DNA of 64,000 nucleotides from Synaphobranchus kaupii (GCA_029718625.1 CM056379.1:68938670-69002669), one strand, 5' to 3'; positions 44,422 through 56,544 are shown, counted from the stretch's first letter. The notes: a model not told the origin generated them from the letters alone. Translations and numbers: made by a program.

Positions 44422-46056
44422 CAACCCCTGGCAAAAATTATGGAATCACCACACTTAGAGGATGTTCACCCAGCTTTTTTACTTCGTAGCAAATAAACAA
44501 ATCACAGAGATGACACAAAACAATTTTTGTTTAATAGCTGAACATTCTGGCTTTGTTAAACATACCTCAAACAAATTAAATTAAATCATTTTAATGAATG
44601 CCATATTTGTTTCCAGATCAAGTAGAGGAAAAAATTATGGAATCACTCAATGTTGAGGAAACAATTATGGAATCACCGTGTAATTTGCATTTCTAAAACA
44701 AATACCAGCACAATTCTAAAAATGCTAATTAGTCTGCAGTTAAAAGAGAGTGCTTACAGACCTTAACGAGCTGTTGGACTTGGCTAATTGAAAGGAAACA
44801 TGGCCCCAACAAGAGAGTTGTCAATTGAAACAATGGAAAGGATTATCAAACTCCTTCAAGAAGGAAATCCAACATGGAGTGTGGCAAAAGATGTTGTTGT
44901 TCCCAGTCAGCTGTGTCTAAAATTTGGTGCAAGTATAAACAAAATGTGAAGATTATAAAAGGAAAACATACAGGTAGACCAAGGAAGACGCCAAAGCATC
45001 AGGATAGAAAACTGAAAGCAATATGCCTTTAAAATTAAAAATGCACAACAAAACAAATGAAAAACAAATGGGCGGAAACAGGAGTTAATGTTTGTGACAG
45101 AACTAAGAAATCGGCTGAATAAAATGGGATTTCCATATAGAAAAGCCAAACGAAAACCATCACTAACACCTAAACAGAAGAAAACAAGGTTACAATGGGC
45201 TAAAGAGAAGCAATCATGGAGTGTGGATGATTGGATGAAAGTGATATTCAGTGATGAATCACAAATCTGCATTGGCCAAGGAGATGATGCTGGAACTTTT
45301 GTCTGGTGCCGTTCGAATGAAACATATAAAGATGACTGCCTGAAGAAAACAATCAAATTTCCCCAGTCATTTATGATATGGGGTTGCATGTCAGGTAAAG
45401 GACCAGGGGAGATGGCAATCATTACCTCAGCAGTCAATGCACAGGTGTACATTGAAATTTTAGATACTTTTCTCATTCCATCGATAGAAAATAGGTTTGG
45501 TGATGATTAAGTCATTTTTCAGGATGATAATGCATCTTGCCACAGAGCAGAGTGTTAAAGCTTTTCTTCAGGAAAGGCATATCAACTCAATGACATGGCC
45601 AGCAAACAGTCTGGACCTCAATCCGATTGAAAATTTATGGTGGAAATGAAAAAAATTGGTCCATGACAAGGTCCATCCTGAAAAGCTTATCTGTCAACCA
45701 CTATTTGAGAAAGTTGGAACCAGCTTGATGGAGAATATTGTTTTTCATTAGTGAAGTCCATGCCTCAAAGAATTCAGGCTGTCATAAAAGCCAGAGGAGG
45801 AGCAACAAAGTACTAATTGTAATTTTTTTTGTTGATGATTCCATAATTTTTTCCTCAGCATTGAGTGATTCCTCTACTTGATCTGGAAAAAAATCTGCCA
45901 TTAATTAAAATAACTTAATTTAATTTGTTTGAGGTGTTTCACGAAGCCAGAATGTTCAGCTATTAAACAAAAATTGTTTTGTTTATTTGCTACGAAGTAA
46001 AAAAGCTGGGTGAACATCCTCTAAGTGTGGTGATTCCATAATTTTTCCAGGGGTTG
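44422..46056 (+). mobile_element. Tc1-like transposon, inactive
   Basis: Ends CAACCCCTGGCAAAAATTA and its inverted partner CCAGGGGTTG, flanked by TA on both sides (44420-44421, 46057-46058). The terminal inverted repeats extend for about 100 bases. Full length (1635 bp) but the transposase is broken. Confidence 0.92.
44800..45816 (+). pseudogene. Tc1 transposase pseudogene
   Basis: It starts MAPTRELSIETMERIIKLL with a helix-turn-helix-like start, then has stops and frame changes up to about 45090. A clean frame at 45088-45510 holds WMKVIFSDES (first catalytic Asp) and SFMIWGCMSGKG. The second Asp (FQDDNA, about 45520) and the final acidic residue (LNPIENLWW, about 45620) follow in another frame with more stops. 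All three DDE positions are recognisable, but the gene cannot make a whole protein. Confidence 0.9.
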
Positions 46057-46559
46057 TATTGTGGCTCTGGGTATAAGGTACACTTACAAGCAATACTATA
46101 ACCTCTCTGCATTTGAATGGATCTCTATGGGATTTGGGGGGTGGGACTAGATTAAACTGTAAATAGGCCATTGCTCTTTTTACCCAGTCAAAGGGGTAAA
46201 ATGGCATTTTTCTTACCATTTCTAATTTTTTAAATCAAATTAATCAATGTAACAGCGTTGGCACTGTGGTAACAGGACTGTCCATACTAACAGGGCTGAT
46301 GGGATAAAGATTTTATAGTTCAGTGTTACCATTTCGGTTACATATTTTGTTCTATGTTTGATAGTGATGGTGCATTATAGAAGTTTGTTAAATGTTTGAA
46401 AGGTCTAATGTTTTTAAGGACAGATTTATGCTTGTGGTAGAATCTATAATGGACACAGTGTGTACATACCTTTGAAAAAAACATTTTACCTGTCATTAGA
46501 TACTGAGGGCCGGATTTACTAAGCGCGAAACATTCACTATATTGCGGCTCTGGGTGTAA

Positions 46560-46995
46560 GGTACTCTTACAAGCGATACTATAACCTCTCTGTATTGAAT
46601 GGATCTCTATGGGAATTGGGGGGTGGGACTAGATTAAAGTGTAAATTACACAGGAATAGTATGGAACCCATGGTTGGCTAAATGGCTGTACGTTATCAAG
46701 GGTCTGAGGTATCAAACGAGTCTCAAACTAATTTTCCTATTGAACTCTACGGAAAAAGAAATCAGGAGAAACAACCCTTCAAGTGATCCATCCATATCTA
46801 CTGCATATATGGCAGCAGAATGGTGGTTTGAGGCTCGTTTGATACCGCAGACCCTTGATGACTTACAGCCATTTAGCCAACCATGGATTCCATACTATTC
46901 CTGTGTAATTTACAGCTTAATCTAGTCCCACCCCCCAATTCCCATAGAGATCCATTCAAATGCAGAGAGGTTGTAGTATCGCTTGTAAGAGTACC
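46560..46995. repeat. Foldback hairpin, about 170-base arms
   Basis: 46560-46729 is inverted at 46824-46995 with few mismatches, leaving a 94-base loop. The left arm begins inside unit 2 of the preceding tandem repeat. Confidence 0.85.
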
Positions 46996-47084
46996 TGAAA
47001 ATAAGATATCAAGAGTCTTTTGATATCCTTTTATACCCAGTCATGATGGCATGGCACCTATGGAATGTTTTTTGAACTTCCCAA

Positions 47085-47322
47085 TCTTTTTTTTGCCCCT
47101 GTCCCAACTTTTTTGAAACGTGTTACAGGCATCAAATTCAGAATTTGGGTATATTTACAAAAATCAATAAATTTGATAAGGTAAAGCATTAAATATTTTC
47201 TTTGTACTGTTTTCAATTAAATATATGTAAAAGAGAATTTACAAATCACTGCTTTCTGCTTTCATGTGCATTTTACATACTGTCCCAACTTTTTTGGAAT
47301 TTGGGGTTTGTACAATACTAAC
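47085..47322. mobile_element. Tc1-like terminal fragment
   Basis: The word GTCCCAACTTTTTTGGAATT followed by GGGGTTTGTA at the right resembles the end of a common fish Tc1-like family, and a related GTCCCAACTTTTTTGAAACG lies at 47100. No transposase remains. Confidence 0.5.
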
Positions 47323-47614
47323 TTAGATTTGTTTATTTAATCATTTAGGTCAAAATAAAGTGGCACAAATGCAAATAAATGTTTTTCTTTAGTTTGCAAT
47401 GGAAATCAGAGAGCTACATATGTGAAACAGGTAAAACTATACATTTCCTGTATCATAAACTCCATGTCCACAAGTGTGCAAAATCTGAGGGTGATCTGCA
47501 GAACTACTACAGATCTATGATGTGACGTATAGGCAGTGTACCCTCTCAGGTAAGGAGAAACGTTTGGGATCTTTAAACAACGTTCCCTATACAGTCCTGT
47601 AATGTCATTACAGG
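47323..47614. other. Short unannotated spacer
   Basis: No gene or element recognised. Confidence 0.4.
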
Positions 47615-47677
47615 CAGGGCCGGAGTGAGACTCATTTTCAGCCTGGGAGTTTCATGTCTCAGAGCAGCCCACTTTGG

Positions 47678-47710
<33 letters not shown>

Positions 47711-49437
47711 CTGGGGGGGGGGGGTTGGGTTCCACAATGAAAAATAGACAATTTTTGCTCTTTTGATTTTTATTATCCTTTTTTTTAAAATATAGAACAA
47801 TTATAAGATATATACAAGAGATAACTAGTAAAATAGGTATGCATAGTGGTGATATTGGAACTAATTGTCTGGACTTTTTTGATTTTGCATACACTGTGGT
47901 ACAGCTCTACCTGTGCTGTCCACAGCAGGGATCCTTCTGGGCTCATGGCTTGGTCCTGGCACTGCCTCATCAATGACTTGGCCTAACAGCACTTAAAACA
48001 TAATAATAATAATAAAGAATAATACCTTTCATGGCCTAATACTAATGTACAACTTCAATAAGTTGGCTAATGCTGTGCAAATAAAGCATATTGTCCTAAC
48101 ATTCGGTATTTAATGTCTGGGAAAGTAATAAAGCCATTTTTATCAGGTGTCCTCAATATGAAATCGTTACTGAATCACGTACAATATATGACTCACTGGA
48201 ATAATGTTAACACTGTCTATTAATAAAAACTGCTGTTAACTATTGTTTTTGAACGTTAAGAAGTCACCGTTATCATAAGGCCTTTAATTGCTGTTTTAGT
48301 CGTCGTTTTTCTAATTTAGTAACTAACACTCTTAACTTGGCAGATGCCCAGAAAGATATAAAATGTCCATTCATGACGATTAACTAATGTTAGCTCTCTG
48401 AATGTAACACTTAAATCTCCAGTAAGTTATCAAGTTAAATGAACTTCATTTGGCTGTTAACTTTTGCTAGATAGCTAACGTTACCTCACAGTTGAAGGGT
48501 GACATTAGACATCAAATAAATAAAAAGTTAATAATGTTAGCTAACAAAACCAACAAGAAGCGACAGCAAGATACAGTAATAGGCTAGTAGGCTAAGTTAG
48601 CTAATGTTAGCTAAGTTTGCTACATCTAAAACAGTCTTACTTAATAATTTACTTATTATTATAATACCTTTAATGGTCTAATAATAATAATAAACAAGAA
48701 TAATAATTTCTAACACAATTAACAACCCCCCCTCGCTAAAAAAAAATAAAGAAAAAATCCTGGCTGCTCAGAGACTATATAGCAAAATGCCTTTCACATA
48801 TTAGATGATCCCATAACCATTTTGCATTTATCAAAGTAGTTATTCGTAAATACGCCAGTCATGCTTTAAAATTCCTTGACAATAAACTTTAATTGTGGTT
48901 TGCATGCAATGATATTGTGCTTTACACACCTATGACATCTTAACACTATACGCTACTTTTCTCATCATCAGCTGCGTTTGCGTTTTTGTTCAAAATACGT
49001 CGGTTAATTTGGCACATTTGGCCGCTTCTTCTTTCAGTGCCTTTCTTTTTTTATCCTAGCCTTTTCTGCTCCTCCTTTTCTTATTTTATTCTCCATTTTA
49101 GCATCGTCGTCTGGCACAAACTCGTAAACTAAACTAATTACATCAGGTGATCAATCATAATCTAAAACAAACTTGGGTTCAACTAATTATGGAATTTGGG
49201 AGGGGCCACTCTGATCCCCCCTATCAGCATCCAAGTTTCTGGTGTGGGCCGTGGTTGCTTTTCATGCGTGTGTTTCGTGCGTTTTCGTGCGAGAGAGAGG
49301 GGGCCGAGTGAGAACTCATGCGGCCCACACTGCAGCCAGTAGCCTATATGATCTAAATACAATTATTGTGTTTACAGATCCTCGCCACCAGCCCGAAAAC
49401 CAGCGGCCCACCGGGATTCTTCCCGATTCTCCCGATT
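47615..49437. mobile_element. hAT-like element, right end missing
   Basis: It starts CAGGGCCGGAGTGAGAC, a hAT-like end. Near the right edge CCCACCGGGATTCTTCCCG followed by CCCGATTAG resembles the inner part of the matching end, but the expected terminal CTG is not found before the next element. It contains the long G run and no transposase. Confidence 0.5.
47681..47724. repeat. Poly-G tract (30 G, then CT, then 12 G)
   Basis: Thirty consecutive G at 47681-47710 and twelve at 47713-47724. Such a run can form G-quadruplexes and is prone to sequencing and length error. Confidence 0.9.
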
Positions 49438-49512
49438 AGCCACTTGATTACAGGACATTACTTTGGGAACATTCAGGGGAGTATGGGGAATGTTCATAGG
49501 TTTATTGCTAAC

Positions 49513-50839
49513 TAGGGTTGCAATGGGGCGGAAAAATTTCCGGTAAATTTCTGGAAAACTTTCCAGAAATTTACCACAGGAAGTTAAGCTCGGGAATTTT
49601 GAAAATTTTTCCATTTAAAAATCTTTGACATTTTTGCATTTTTATTTGCAAAAGTTAGCCTATAACATGGAACTTAAATTTAGTTGAAAAATACACAACT
49701 GAAATTCTAGATCTTGCAGCATGCTTTGGTTAAAACAACCCAATTTAATACAAATTGAGTTGAATTTCAACCCTGCGCTGTGCATTCTTCCATAGAGTAC
49801 TACTGTGACTACGTCACACTGGTTTCGGAAGTGACTTCCCCAGTCATTTAGACCATAGACATTAACTAAATCGTACTTTTAAGCAATTTCTAGTGATTGT
49901 CTCATCATCAAATTCCTGGATTATTCAATATAACAAAATTATTATAATTTTTTTTCTGGACCAGCTTCGAGTATATTTTACGTTTTAGTTTTTCTTTGTG
50001 AATATACCAGTGCTAGCACTGTTTAAAAACTCGACATCCCATGATTCCCTCTGGACGGTTCAATGAAGTAAAATGGCAGAATTAGCAAGGTGGTATGCAC
50101 TGCCAAAAATGACCATACGAGATGATATCTGATTGGTCGAGAACCGCTCATGCGTTTCAGTAATGGATAAAGTAGTCTGTTAAAGTGGACTACAAACCGG
50201 ACTACAAATCATTAATCATTACTTAAAAAAATTGGAACATGTAATGTACGCTCTATATCCTTATACCACACAGGCTAATCCAGGAACGTTTCGGCTCATT
50301 CTATAAATCAGATTTCAAGAAGTTGTCGATCATCTCCGAAGTCCGTTCTATCTGTCATAGGGAATTTACTTCCGAAACCAAATTCTGCCCACGTCTGACG
50401 TGCTCACTTCAGTACTCTATTACATGTGCATTCTTTTATCACATGCACAGATAATTCCTAGCATCCTGCACACTACTACAGGGCCCTCTGCATGCACTGT
50501 GCATTCTTCCATCACATGCAGAAATAATTCCCAGCATCCTGCACATTACAGCAAGGCTATTGAGGCCACACTACTGCATTTGAGCCCGGGGGGGGGGGGG
50601 GGATACATTTATTTTATTCAAAATTCATGTTTTTTGTTCAATGAGAGAATCCATTAAAGTTCTACTCACGAATGTTTGCATGGATGTCTGCTTATGACAA
50701 CACAAAATGTTTATATTTATATCTGCATATGACAAGGTAAATGCAGCTAGTACAAATAACGCCAACATTTCCAGTTTATTCCCGTTAATTCCCATGGAAA
50801 GTTTCCACCTTTGAATATTCCCGGAATTTTGCAACCCTA
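49513..50839. mobile_element. hAT element with TAGGGTTGCAA ends
   Basis: Ends TAGGGTTGCAA and TTGCAACCCTA, with exact 8-base duplications TTGCTAAC (49505-49512 and 50840-50847). Length 1327 bp. No transposase frame. Inside are a 17-base G run (about 50586-50602) and a pair of 74-base tandem repeats. Confidence 0.88.
50426..50570. repeat. Two tandem copies of a 74-base unit
   Basis: GTGCATTCTTTTATCACATG at 50426 recurs as GTGCATTCTTCCATCACATG at 50500, each followed by AGCATCCTGCACA. Both lie inside the TAGGGTTGCAA hAT element. Confidence 0.8.
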
Positions 50840-51263
50840 TTGCTAACATTGCAGGGGACTCTGAGGACCCTTCTTCTACTTGGGTTTCTCTTATGCTTAG
50901 AGAAAAGTCTATGAGGAATGTTACTCCCTGATAACAAAATAACATTCCGAGAATGCCCCCTAAATGTTACAATACATTCCCCCAATGTTCAGTTCCTTTC
51001 AGGTCCTACAACTTGTCCATGGAACATCCCGTTCACATTCCACTAACATTACAGGAACATTCTATGTGACATTAGGGAATGTTGTAGGAATGTTCCCTTT
51101 GGGTTTCTCTAACGCCTGGATTTTACCGTTCCCTTACTATGAGACTGGAGTACATTGATAACATTCCCCATACATCCTTGCCACGTCGTTACAAAATGTT
51201 ATTTTGGGAACATTATGGGATGGATAGGGGAATGTTACTCCAAGATAACAAAAGAACATTCCA

Positions 51264-51425
51264 GTAATATTCATGGAGCATTCCTCTTAGGTTCGAGGCA
51301 CATTCTATGTAACATAAAGGTAGCATCTCCTGAGATCACAGCAATCTATAAATGCTCGGAAGATGCTACCTTTATGTTATATAGAATGTGCCTAGAACCT
51401 TAGAGGAATGCTCCTAGAATGTTAC
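51264..51425. repeat. Inverted repeat, 65-base arms
   Basis: 51264-51328 pairs with 51361-51425 around a 32-base loop (for example AACATAAAGGTAGCATCT with AGATGCTACCTTTATGTT). Confidence 0.85.
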
Positions 51426-51544
51426 TGGAATGTTAAAGGGAACATTCCTCAGAAACGTTACGTGAAAGTTCTTAGAACCTGAAAAAAACACAACATTGCA
51501 TCAGTGCATTCCATACGAAATAGGCCCATCATAGATTAACTCAA

Positions 51545-51640
51545 TGTCATGATCAAAGGAGAACTAGTTGAACAGGTATCTGAGGTCAAATATCTAGGAC
51601 TCATCCTAGATGCCCAGCTGCAATTTGACAAACATGCGAA
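51545..51640 (+). pseudogene. LINE RT fragment
   Basis: About 30 codons read GELVEQVSEVKYLGLILDAQ and on to LQFDKHA, a stretch typical of the region after the catalytic core of fish non-LTR RTs. Nothing before or after continues it. Confidence 0.6.
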
Positions 51641-52286
51641 AAAACGTGGGGATTACTATCTTTTTATCAGTATAGGGGGATAAATAACAATGGGTCTAGA
51701 CACCTATCCAACACCCGTCCTAAAATGAATAAAATATTTTGCGTCCATTATAAAGCATATACACATTCATACTCACTCCAAGGAAAATTTAACATTTATC
51801 TAGCACATATGCAGAGTAAATTTGAATGAGTATATTCCATTCAAGTATTTTTTTACTAAAGCAGACCACAGGCAAATAAAGACTAACAAATAACACAAAA
51901 TAACACAGTGTTATCATAATCACATCTTAATTACACAATCAGGATCAATAAAAATGTAATAGTTAGGAAATTTAATATTTAGACATATCATAATGTTAAT
52001 GTCAACATTTACTAGTAGTAACATCAGCCTATGGTATTATCTTATTCAATTCCTTCACTGGTTATAAATGTATCCCATTTAGTATAATGTTGTGATACTT
52101 TATTGTGGCTTCTAGCAATTATTTGTTCAACAGGAAACTGACTTTTAAGTTTATTTTTAAAATAAGTTGGGGTCAGAGTAGTTCTGGACTGTATATATGA
52201 AAATCTTACCTAGCAGAATAGTTGTATTTATTATAGTAGGACATTGGTCAATCAAATCACCCATCATAATATTTATGGACATACTT
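51641..52286. other. AT-rich spacer
   Basis: No gene seen. At 52273-52352 there is a small hairpin around TTTATGGACATAC.TTCAAAACTGGC and its inverted copy. Confidence 0.4.
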
Positions 52287-52613
52287 TCAAAACTGGCTGG
52301 CTGCACTCTCCATTAATCTTGGAGCTAGCCAGTTTTGAATGTATGTCCATAGGATTGCTACATGTGGACAAATATAGAATAAATGCAACTGATCTTCCAC
52401 CTCCTCACCACAAAATCTGCATAGGGGTGATTGGTCAATACTAAACATATGTAAAATTTTTTTGGTTGCTGTAATTTTATAGAATATCTTTAATTGGAAT
52501 ATTCTTGAATAAGCATCAATTGTAGTACTATAAATAGTTCTAAAGAATTGTGTTGAATTTATCTTCCCAATATGTACAAAAGGTGAGCGGAAAAGTAGAT
52601 CAATTTCTGTCAT
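52287..52613 (-). pseudogene. L1-like LINE ORF2 C-terminus
   Basis: The frame includes DQSPLCRFCGEEVEDQLHLF then YICPH, the Cys-X2-Cys...His...Cys zinc-like motif at the end of L1-clade ORF2 proteins. RT and endonuclease are absent, so it is a 3' fragment. A stop-free 108 codons remain. Confidence 0.75.
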
Positions 52614-52664
52614 TTAATGTAAAAATGTAAATTAATTAATTAATTTTTATTTTTGTTAACCATT

Positions 52665-52900
52665 TTAACCATTTACCATCGGAGAGAATCGCTGCGTGCA
52701 TAGCGGCCCTGGGTGAGCTGGAATCACGGTCAGCAGCCCTAGGAGGAGCCACGCCCCGAAGAGGACGCGGCGCCCGCCCACCCCACCACCGGCCGACGGG
52801 GCAGCGCAGCAGCGACCCCCCAGCGGCTGCCACAGGGGAGAATTTAATTAGCATAGGGGTTCAATTGGCTACTAAATTGGGAGAAAATGGGGAAAAAAAT
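52665..52900. repeat. GC-rich SINE-like repeat
   Basis: A sharply GC-rich island (52680-52840) followed by ATTGGCTACTAAATTGGG and AGAAAATGGGG, a tail I associate with dispersed fish short repeats. It is unlike the AT-rich surroundings. The class is uncertain. Confidence 0.4.
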
Positions 52901-53669
52901 CAGAAATAAAATTATTTTAAAAAAATGTATTATTATTTCTTGATGAGGGATTTTTTTCTCATAATAAATTTACTTCGATTAAATGTTCGATTATTCTCAT
53001 TTTTTCAGTGTGAGATTAAGCTAATTCAACAAATGGTGAATTTTTTATAACCCTTTTTACTCATCTTTGCCAGGGGTGCCAATATATTATAGAAACAATA
53101 ATATACACGCTAAGGAAATCATGTTGACGTATAGAAACAATAATATTTTTTTTAAACGTTGTACAAATGAGTATTCGCCGTTTTCGCCTGCTTACTGTAC
53201 TATATACAGTACCTGATGCACTTTCGGTTTAGAAGACACCTCATTTTTTGCTCCAAAATCTCTCGTATAAATATGTTTAAGAAACCAAGTACTTACCAGT
53301 ATATTCAGCTACAGCTGTTTTCTCATGAATCCTGAAGAGTTTATCTTGTTATATTTCGCCAAAGTCCCGTACAGTCGACATTTCCGCAGTGACCACCCCT
53401 CGCACTGAGGGCTGAAATACGTTGCTGTACTTGTGTGAATACACACGCGCTTTCGTACGTTCTTTTTTAAACATATTTAAATACATTAGGCGACGTATGT
53501 TATGGCTATTATATATATACTGTATGTGACTATTCTGAAATAAATGTATTCTGTAGCAAATTTCTGAATGATACAGCTTCTTCTTCAGTTCAAACTTAAA
53601 ACCATGGATTTTGCAGGGAATATTTTTTTAGATATTGACATTTAAATAAAACTAGTAGAAACCAGGAGG
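52901..53669. other. AT-rich spacer with a dispersed repeat
   Basis: The part at about 53365-53460 (CGCAGTGACCACCCCTCGCAC, then AATACGTTGCTGT) resembles 12250-12320 and may be a dispersed repeat. No gene seen. Confidence 0.45.
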
Positions 53670-53677
53670 ACAGTGCC

Positions 53678-55687
53678 TCAATAAGTAAATAGGGTTAATG
53701 TGTTTGTAATGGAACGGGTTTGTCTTTGTTGTCGGTTATTGGAATGACGTGGCAATAGGTTGTTAATGATCTGAGGAAGAGTATTGTTTTGTATTTTATG
53801 GTAAAGTTTTAAGTTCAGTAATATTTGGTAATTTTCAAAAGTGAGTGCGTTTACTTGTTGCAAGGCAGTGCAATGATGTGTGCGAGATGGTAATTTCGCG
53901 TGGATTTTGTACGATCTATTATAAAGACGAATGAGGTCTAATGTGCATTTTGTAGCAGATGACCAAATTGGTAAACAATATGATAATGTGGATAGAATTA
54001 TGGCATTTAAATATGTATTTGAAACGGTTTGTGTGAGATATGTCCGAATTTTATTGTAGACGAAAGGTTTTTTATTTAGCTGTTTTGCAAGGTATTCAAT
54101 ATGTGGTTTAAACGTCATATGATCGTCAAACGTGAAGCCGAGATATTTATAGGTACTCGTTACAGACAAGGGTTCATTTTTTAGTTGTATAGGGGGCGGA
54201 GTCGAAAATGTTTTTTGAGAGGATCGAAAATACATACATTGTGTTTTTTTTATATTTAATGTTAAATGATTTCTGTGTAGCCAGTGGTGAAGAGCTTGTA
54301 GGTCCAATGAAAGTTTGGAATAAATGTAATCTATTTTATGCGCAGAGGTAAAGATAACGGTGTCGTCCGCGTATAGAAGCACTTGAGTTGATGAGCATAT
54401 TGAGGGCAGATCATTAATATATAATATGAACAATAGCGGTCCTAGAATAGATCCTTGTGGTACACCGATATTGCTTGTTGTAGAAGTGGATTTAAGTTGA
54501 TCTATTTGGACCAGTTGTGTTCTTTCTAATAGATATGATGAAAGCATGTTTATTGCAGTTGATGATAGATTGAACTTCGTTAACTTATTGAGAAGTATTG
54601 AATGATTAACGGTATCAAATGCTTTTGAAAAATCGATAAATATTGCACCGGTTATATTCCCTACATTTAATGATTGTCTTATTGATTCCGTGAGATATAA
54701 TACTGCGGACGTGGTTGATCTGTTTGTTCGAAAACCAAACTGAAATTCATTTAAAAGACCGTGTGATTCTAAGTAGTTGGTGAGCTGAGTGGCTAGCACC
54801 TTTTCCAGGATCTTTGACATTATGGAAAGAATAGATATCGGTCTATAATTTGATATGACTGTTGGATCACCTGCTTTGTAAATGGGAATGATTATAGATG
54901 TTTTCCATGCGGAAGGAAAAACAGACTTTGTAATACATAAGTTTATGAGATGATGGGTGACTGTTAATAAAGAATCCAAATGTGACAGAAAGAAGTCTGA
55001 GTTCATGTCATGTGTATCCTTTGTTTTTGTCTTCTTTAGAGAATGTGTGATGTTTATTAAGCACTCTTGAGATATTTCTGCGAAGGAGAAAGGTTGTGAT
55101 TGTAAGGAAGAACATTCCAATTGTTGCACAGATGGATCAAAGCGGGCTGCGAGCTCTTCTACTGATGAAATAAAAAAAGTATTAAATGCGCAAGCAAGTT
55201 TTTGAGGTTCTGTTAGCAATAATCCCTGTGAGAAAATGCTTATCTTGCCTTGGTTATTTTTTGTCCGTCCTCCAGTTATGGTGTTCAGTGCATCCCACAG
55301 CTTTTTGGGGTGCAAAGAGGCTTCATTTATGAGTTTCTGATAATAATGAATTTTTGCTTTCTGTAACTCGATGATACATTTATTTCTAATTGTAGCAAAA
55401 GCTTGCTTATCTATTAATAATTTAGAACGGTAGTAGTTTTTCATAAGTTTAGATTTTTGTTTGAGCAGACGTAATATATTTGGTGTAATCCAAGGTAAAG
55501 ATAATTGTCGAGACTTTAGTTTAGAACTTTTTGTGTATTTTTTAGTTATAGTCTTAATTTTTTCATGCATTCTCGTGAGTATTTTCTCTGGGTTGCTCAT
55601 CTTATTCTCCTCTTCCCAGTTAATGTTATTAATCTCGTTTTGGTACGTCTGTTTTTTGGAGCCTGGTATCGTTTTTATAACATTCAA
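53678..55687 (-). CDS. LINE ORF2: reverse transcriptase part (669 codons)
   Basis: It begins just after the endonuclease (the TDH end of that domain lies upstream in another frame). A linker with WITPNILRLLKQKSKL is followed by the RT: ISNYRPISILSIMSKILEK, FIDFSKAFDTVNHSILL (first catalytic region), NIGVPQGSILGPLLFILYI, LLYADDTVIF (catalytic ADD) and the KYLGFTFDDHMTFKPHI thumb region. It continues to a C-terminal region without a zinc motif. Stop-free over 2 kb, so damage upstream is recent. The Met used is not the true ORF2 start. Confidence 0.9.
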   Translation of the reverse strand: MNVIKTIPGSKKQTYQNEINNINWEEENKMSNPEKILTRMHEKIKTITKKYTKSSKLKSRQLSLPWITPNILRLLKQKSKLMKNYYRSKLLIDKQAFATIRNKCIIELQKAKIHYYQKLINEASLHPKKLWDALNTITGGRTKNNQGKISIFSQGLLLTEPQKLACAFNTFFISSVEELAARFDPSVQQLECSSLQSQPFSFAEISQECLINITHSLKKTKTKDTHDMNSDFFLSHLDSLLTVTHHLINLCITKSVFPSAWKTSIIIPIYKAGDPTVISNYRPISILSIMSKILEKVLATQLTNYLESHGLLNEFQFGFRTNRSTTSAVLYLTESIRQSLNVGNITGAIFIDFSKAFDTVNHSILLNKLTKFNLSSTAINMLSSYLLERTQLVQIDQLKSTSTTSNIGVPQGSILGPLLFILYINDLPSICSSTQVLLYADDTVIFTSAHKIDYIYSKLSLDLQALHHWLHRNHLTLNIKKTQCMYFRSSQKTFSTPPPIQLKNEPLSVTSTYKYLGFTFDDHMTFKPHIEYLAKQLNKKPFVYNKIRTYLTQTVSNTYLNAIILSTLSYCLPIWSSATKCTLDLIRLYNRSYKIHAKLPSRTHHCTALQQVNALTFENYQILLNLKLYHKIQNNTLPQIINNLLPRHSNNRQQRQTRSITNTLTLFTY

Positions 55688-55689
55688 TT

Positions 55690-56480
55690 TGTGTCCCTTG
55701 TGTTCTATAATTTTTTTTCTAATAGCAAAGGTAAGAAAATGGTCCGTTAATGTTGTTTTAATAACCCCATTTAGGTTATATTTTGTCGGTTCATTGGAAA
55801 AATTAGATCAAGAATTGTTTCACACGTACTTACATACTCCCGTTGGTTCCTTTATCAATTGTTCAAGTCCAAATTTGGTTGCTACATGTTTTAGCGGTGT
55901 AGCAATAGTGTCATTCCAATTTAAGTTGAAATCACCAAGTAGTATATATTCTTTTGTTTTTACCGACTCAAGAATAGTTGTTAGGGATGATACATAATCT
56001 ATTGGTGACGTGTTAGGAGGTTTATATGAAACTAAAATGTCTATAGCATGCTGAGACGTTAAATAAAAGGTGATTTGTAACGTTTCGGATGCCGTGTCTG
56101 TTAGATTATTTGTTGATGAGTACTTATTTGATACATTTATTGCTACTCCTCCTCCACATTTCCCAACGAAATAAATGGTAATTCTCAATATAAAGAAAGG
56201 AATCCGGAATTGTTGGTGTTAGCCAAGTTTCCGAGACAGCAAGAATATCTATGCTACTTTGTGTCATCAGCATTTTAATTTGATCAAGTTTCGATACTAA
56301 GCTACAGACATTGAGATGACATATTTTTAGTCCTTTAGCATTTCCAAGATGACTCACTGTTTTGGGGGTCTTCCAGTTTTGTTTATTTCTCTTGTTTCCA
56401 TTTCTCAATGCATTGACAGCGCTGGAACCCCCGGCTCTAAGAACGTCACCAACAGGAAGGACAGTAGGCCGAGGCAACAC
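55690..56480 (-). pseudogene. LINE ORF2: APE endonuclease part, frame-broken
   Basis: Starts LKICHLNVCSLVSKLDQIK and DILAVSETWL (Asn and Glu of the metal site). After a frame change near 56150 it continues GGGVAINVSNK, ILLGDFNLNW (the GDFN motif with catalytic Asp and Asn), and ends with a TDHF word in a further frame near 55740. The domain would nick target DNA. Frame changes at about 56150 and 55820 separate it from the RT. Confidence 0.8.
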
Positions 56481-56544
56481 AAACGAAAGAGGAATGATTT
56501 CCGGTGAGGGGGTGTTGGATGCAAATAGTCAGTCCCGTGGATAG

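Larger units (their letters stand above)
44028..46655. repeat. Two tandem copies of a 0.5-kb unit, the first split by a Tc1 element
   Basis: Unit 1 is 44028-44421 plus 46057-46163; unit 2 starts at 46164 with the same TAGGCCATTGCTC word and runs to about 46655. Without the Tc1 insertion the period is about 499 bases. Nothing coding is recognised. Confidence 0.85.
49445..51480. mobile_element. Element rich in GGAAC/GTTCC words, host of a nested hAT
   Basis: Repeated words GGGAACATT, GGAATGTT and AACATTCC fill 49450-49500 and 50850-51480, resembling the subterminal repeats of the 14-kb candidate element but in ATT form. Outer ends were not resolved. A hAT element sits inside at 49513-50839. 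Confidence 0.45.

Noticed and set aside
47573..47894. Poly-proline frames
   Set aside because: Produced by reading the G run on the minus strand.
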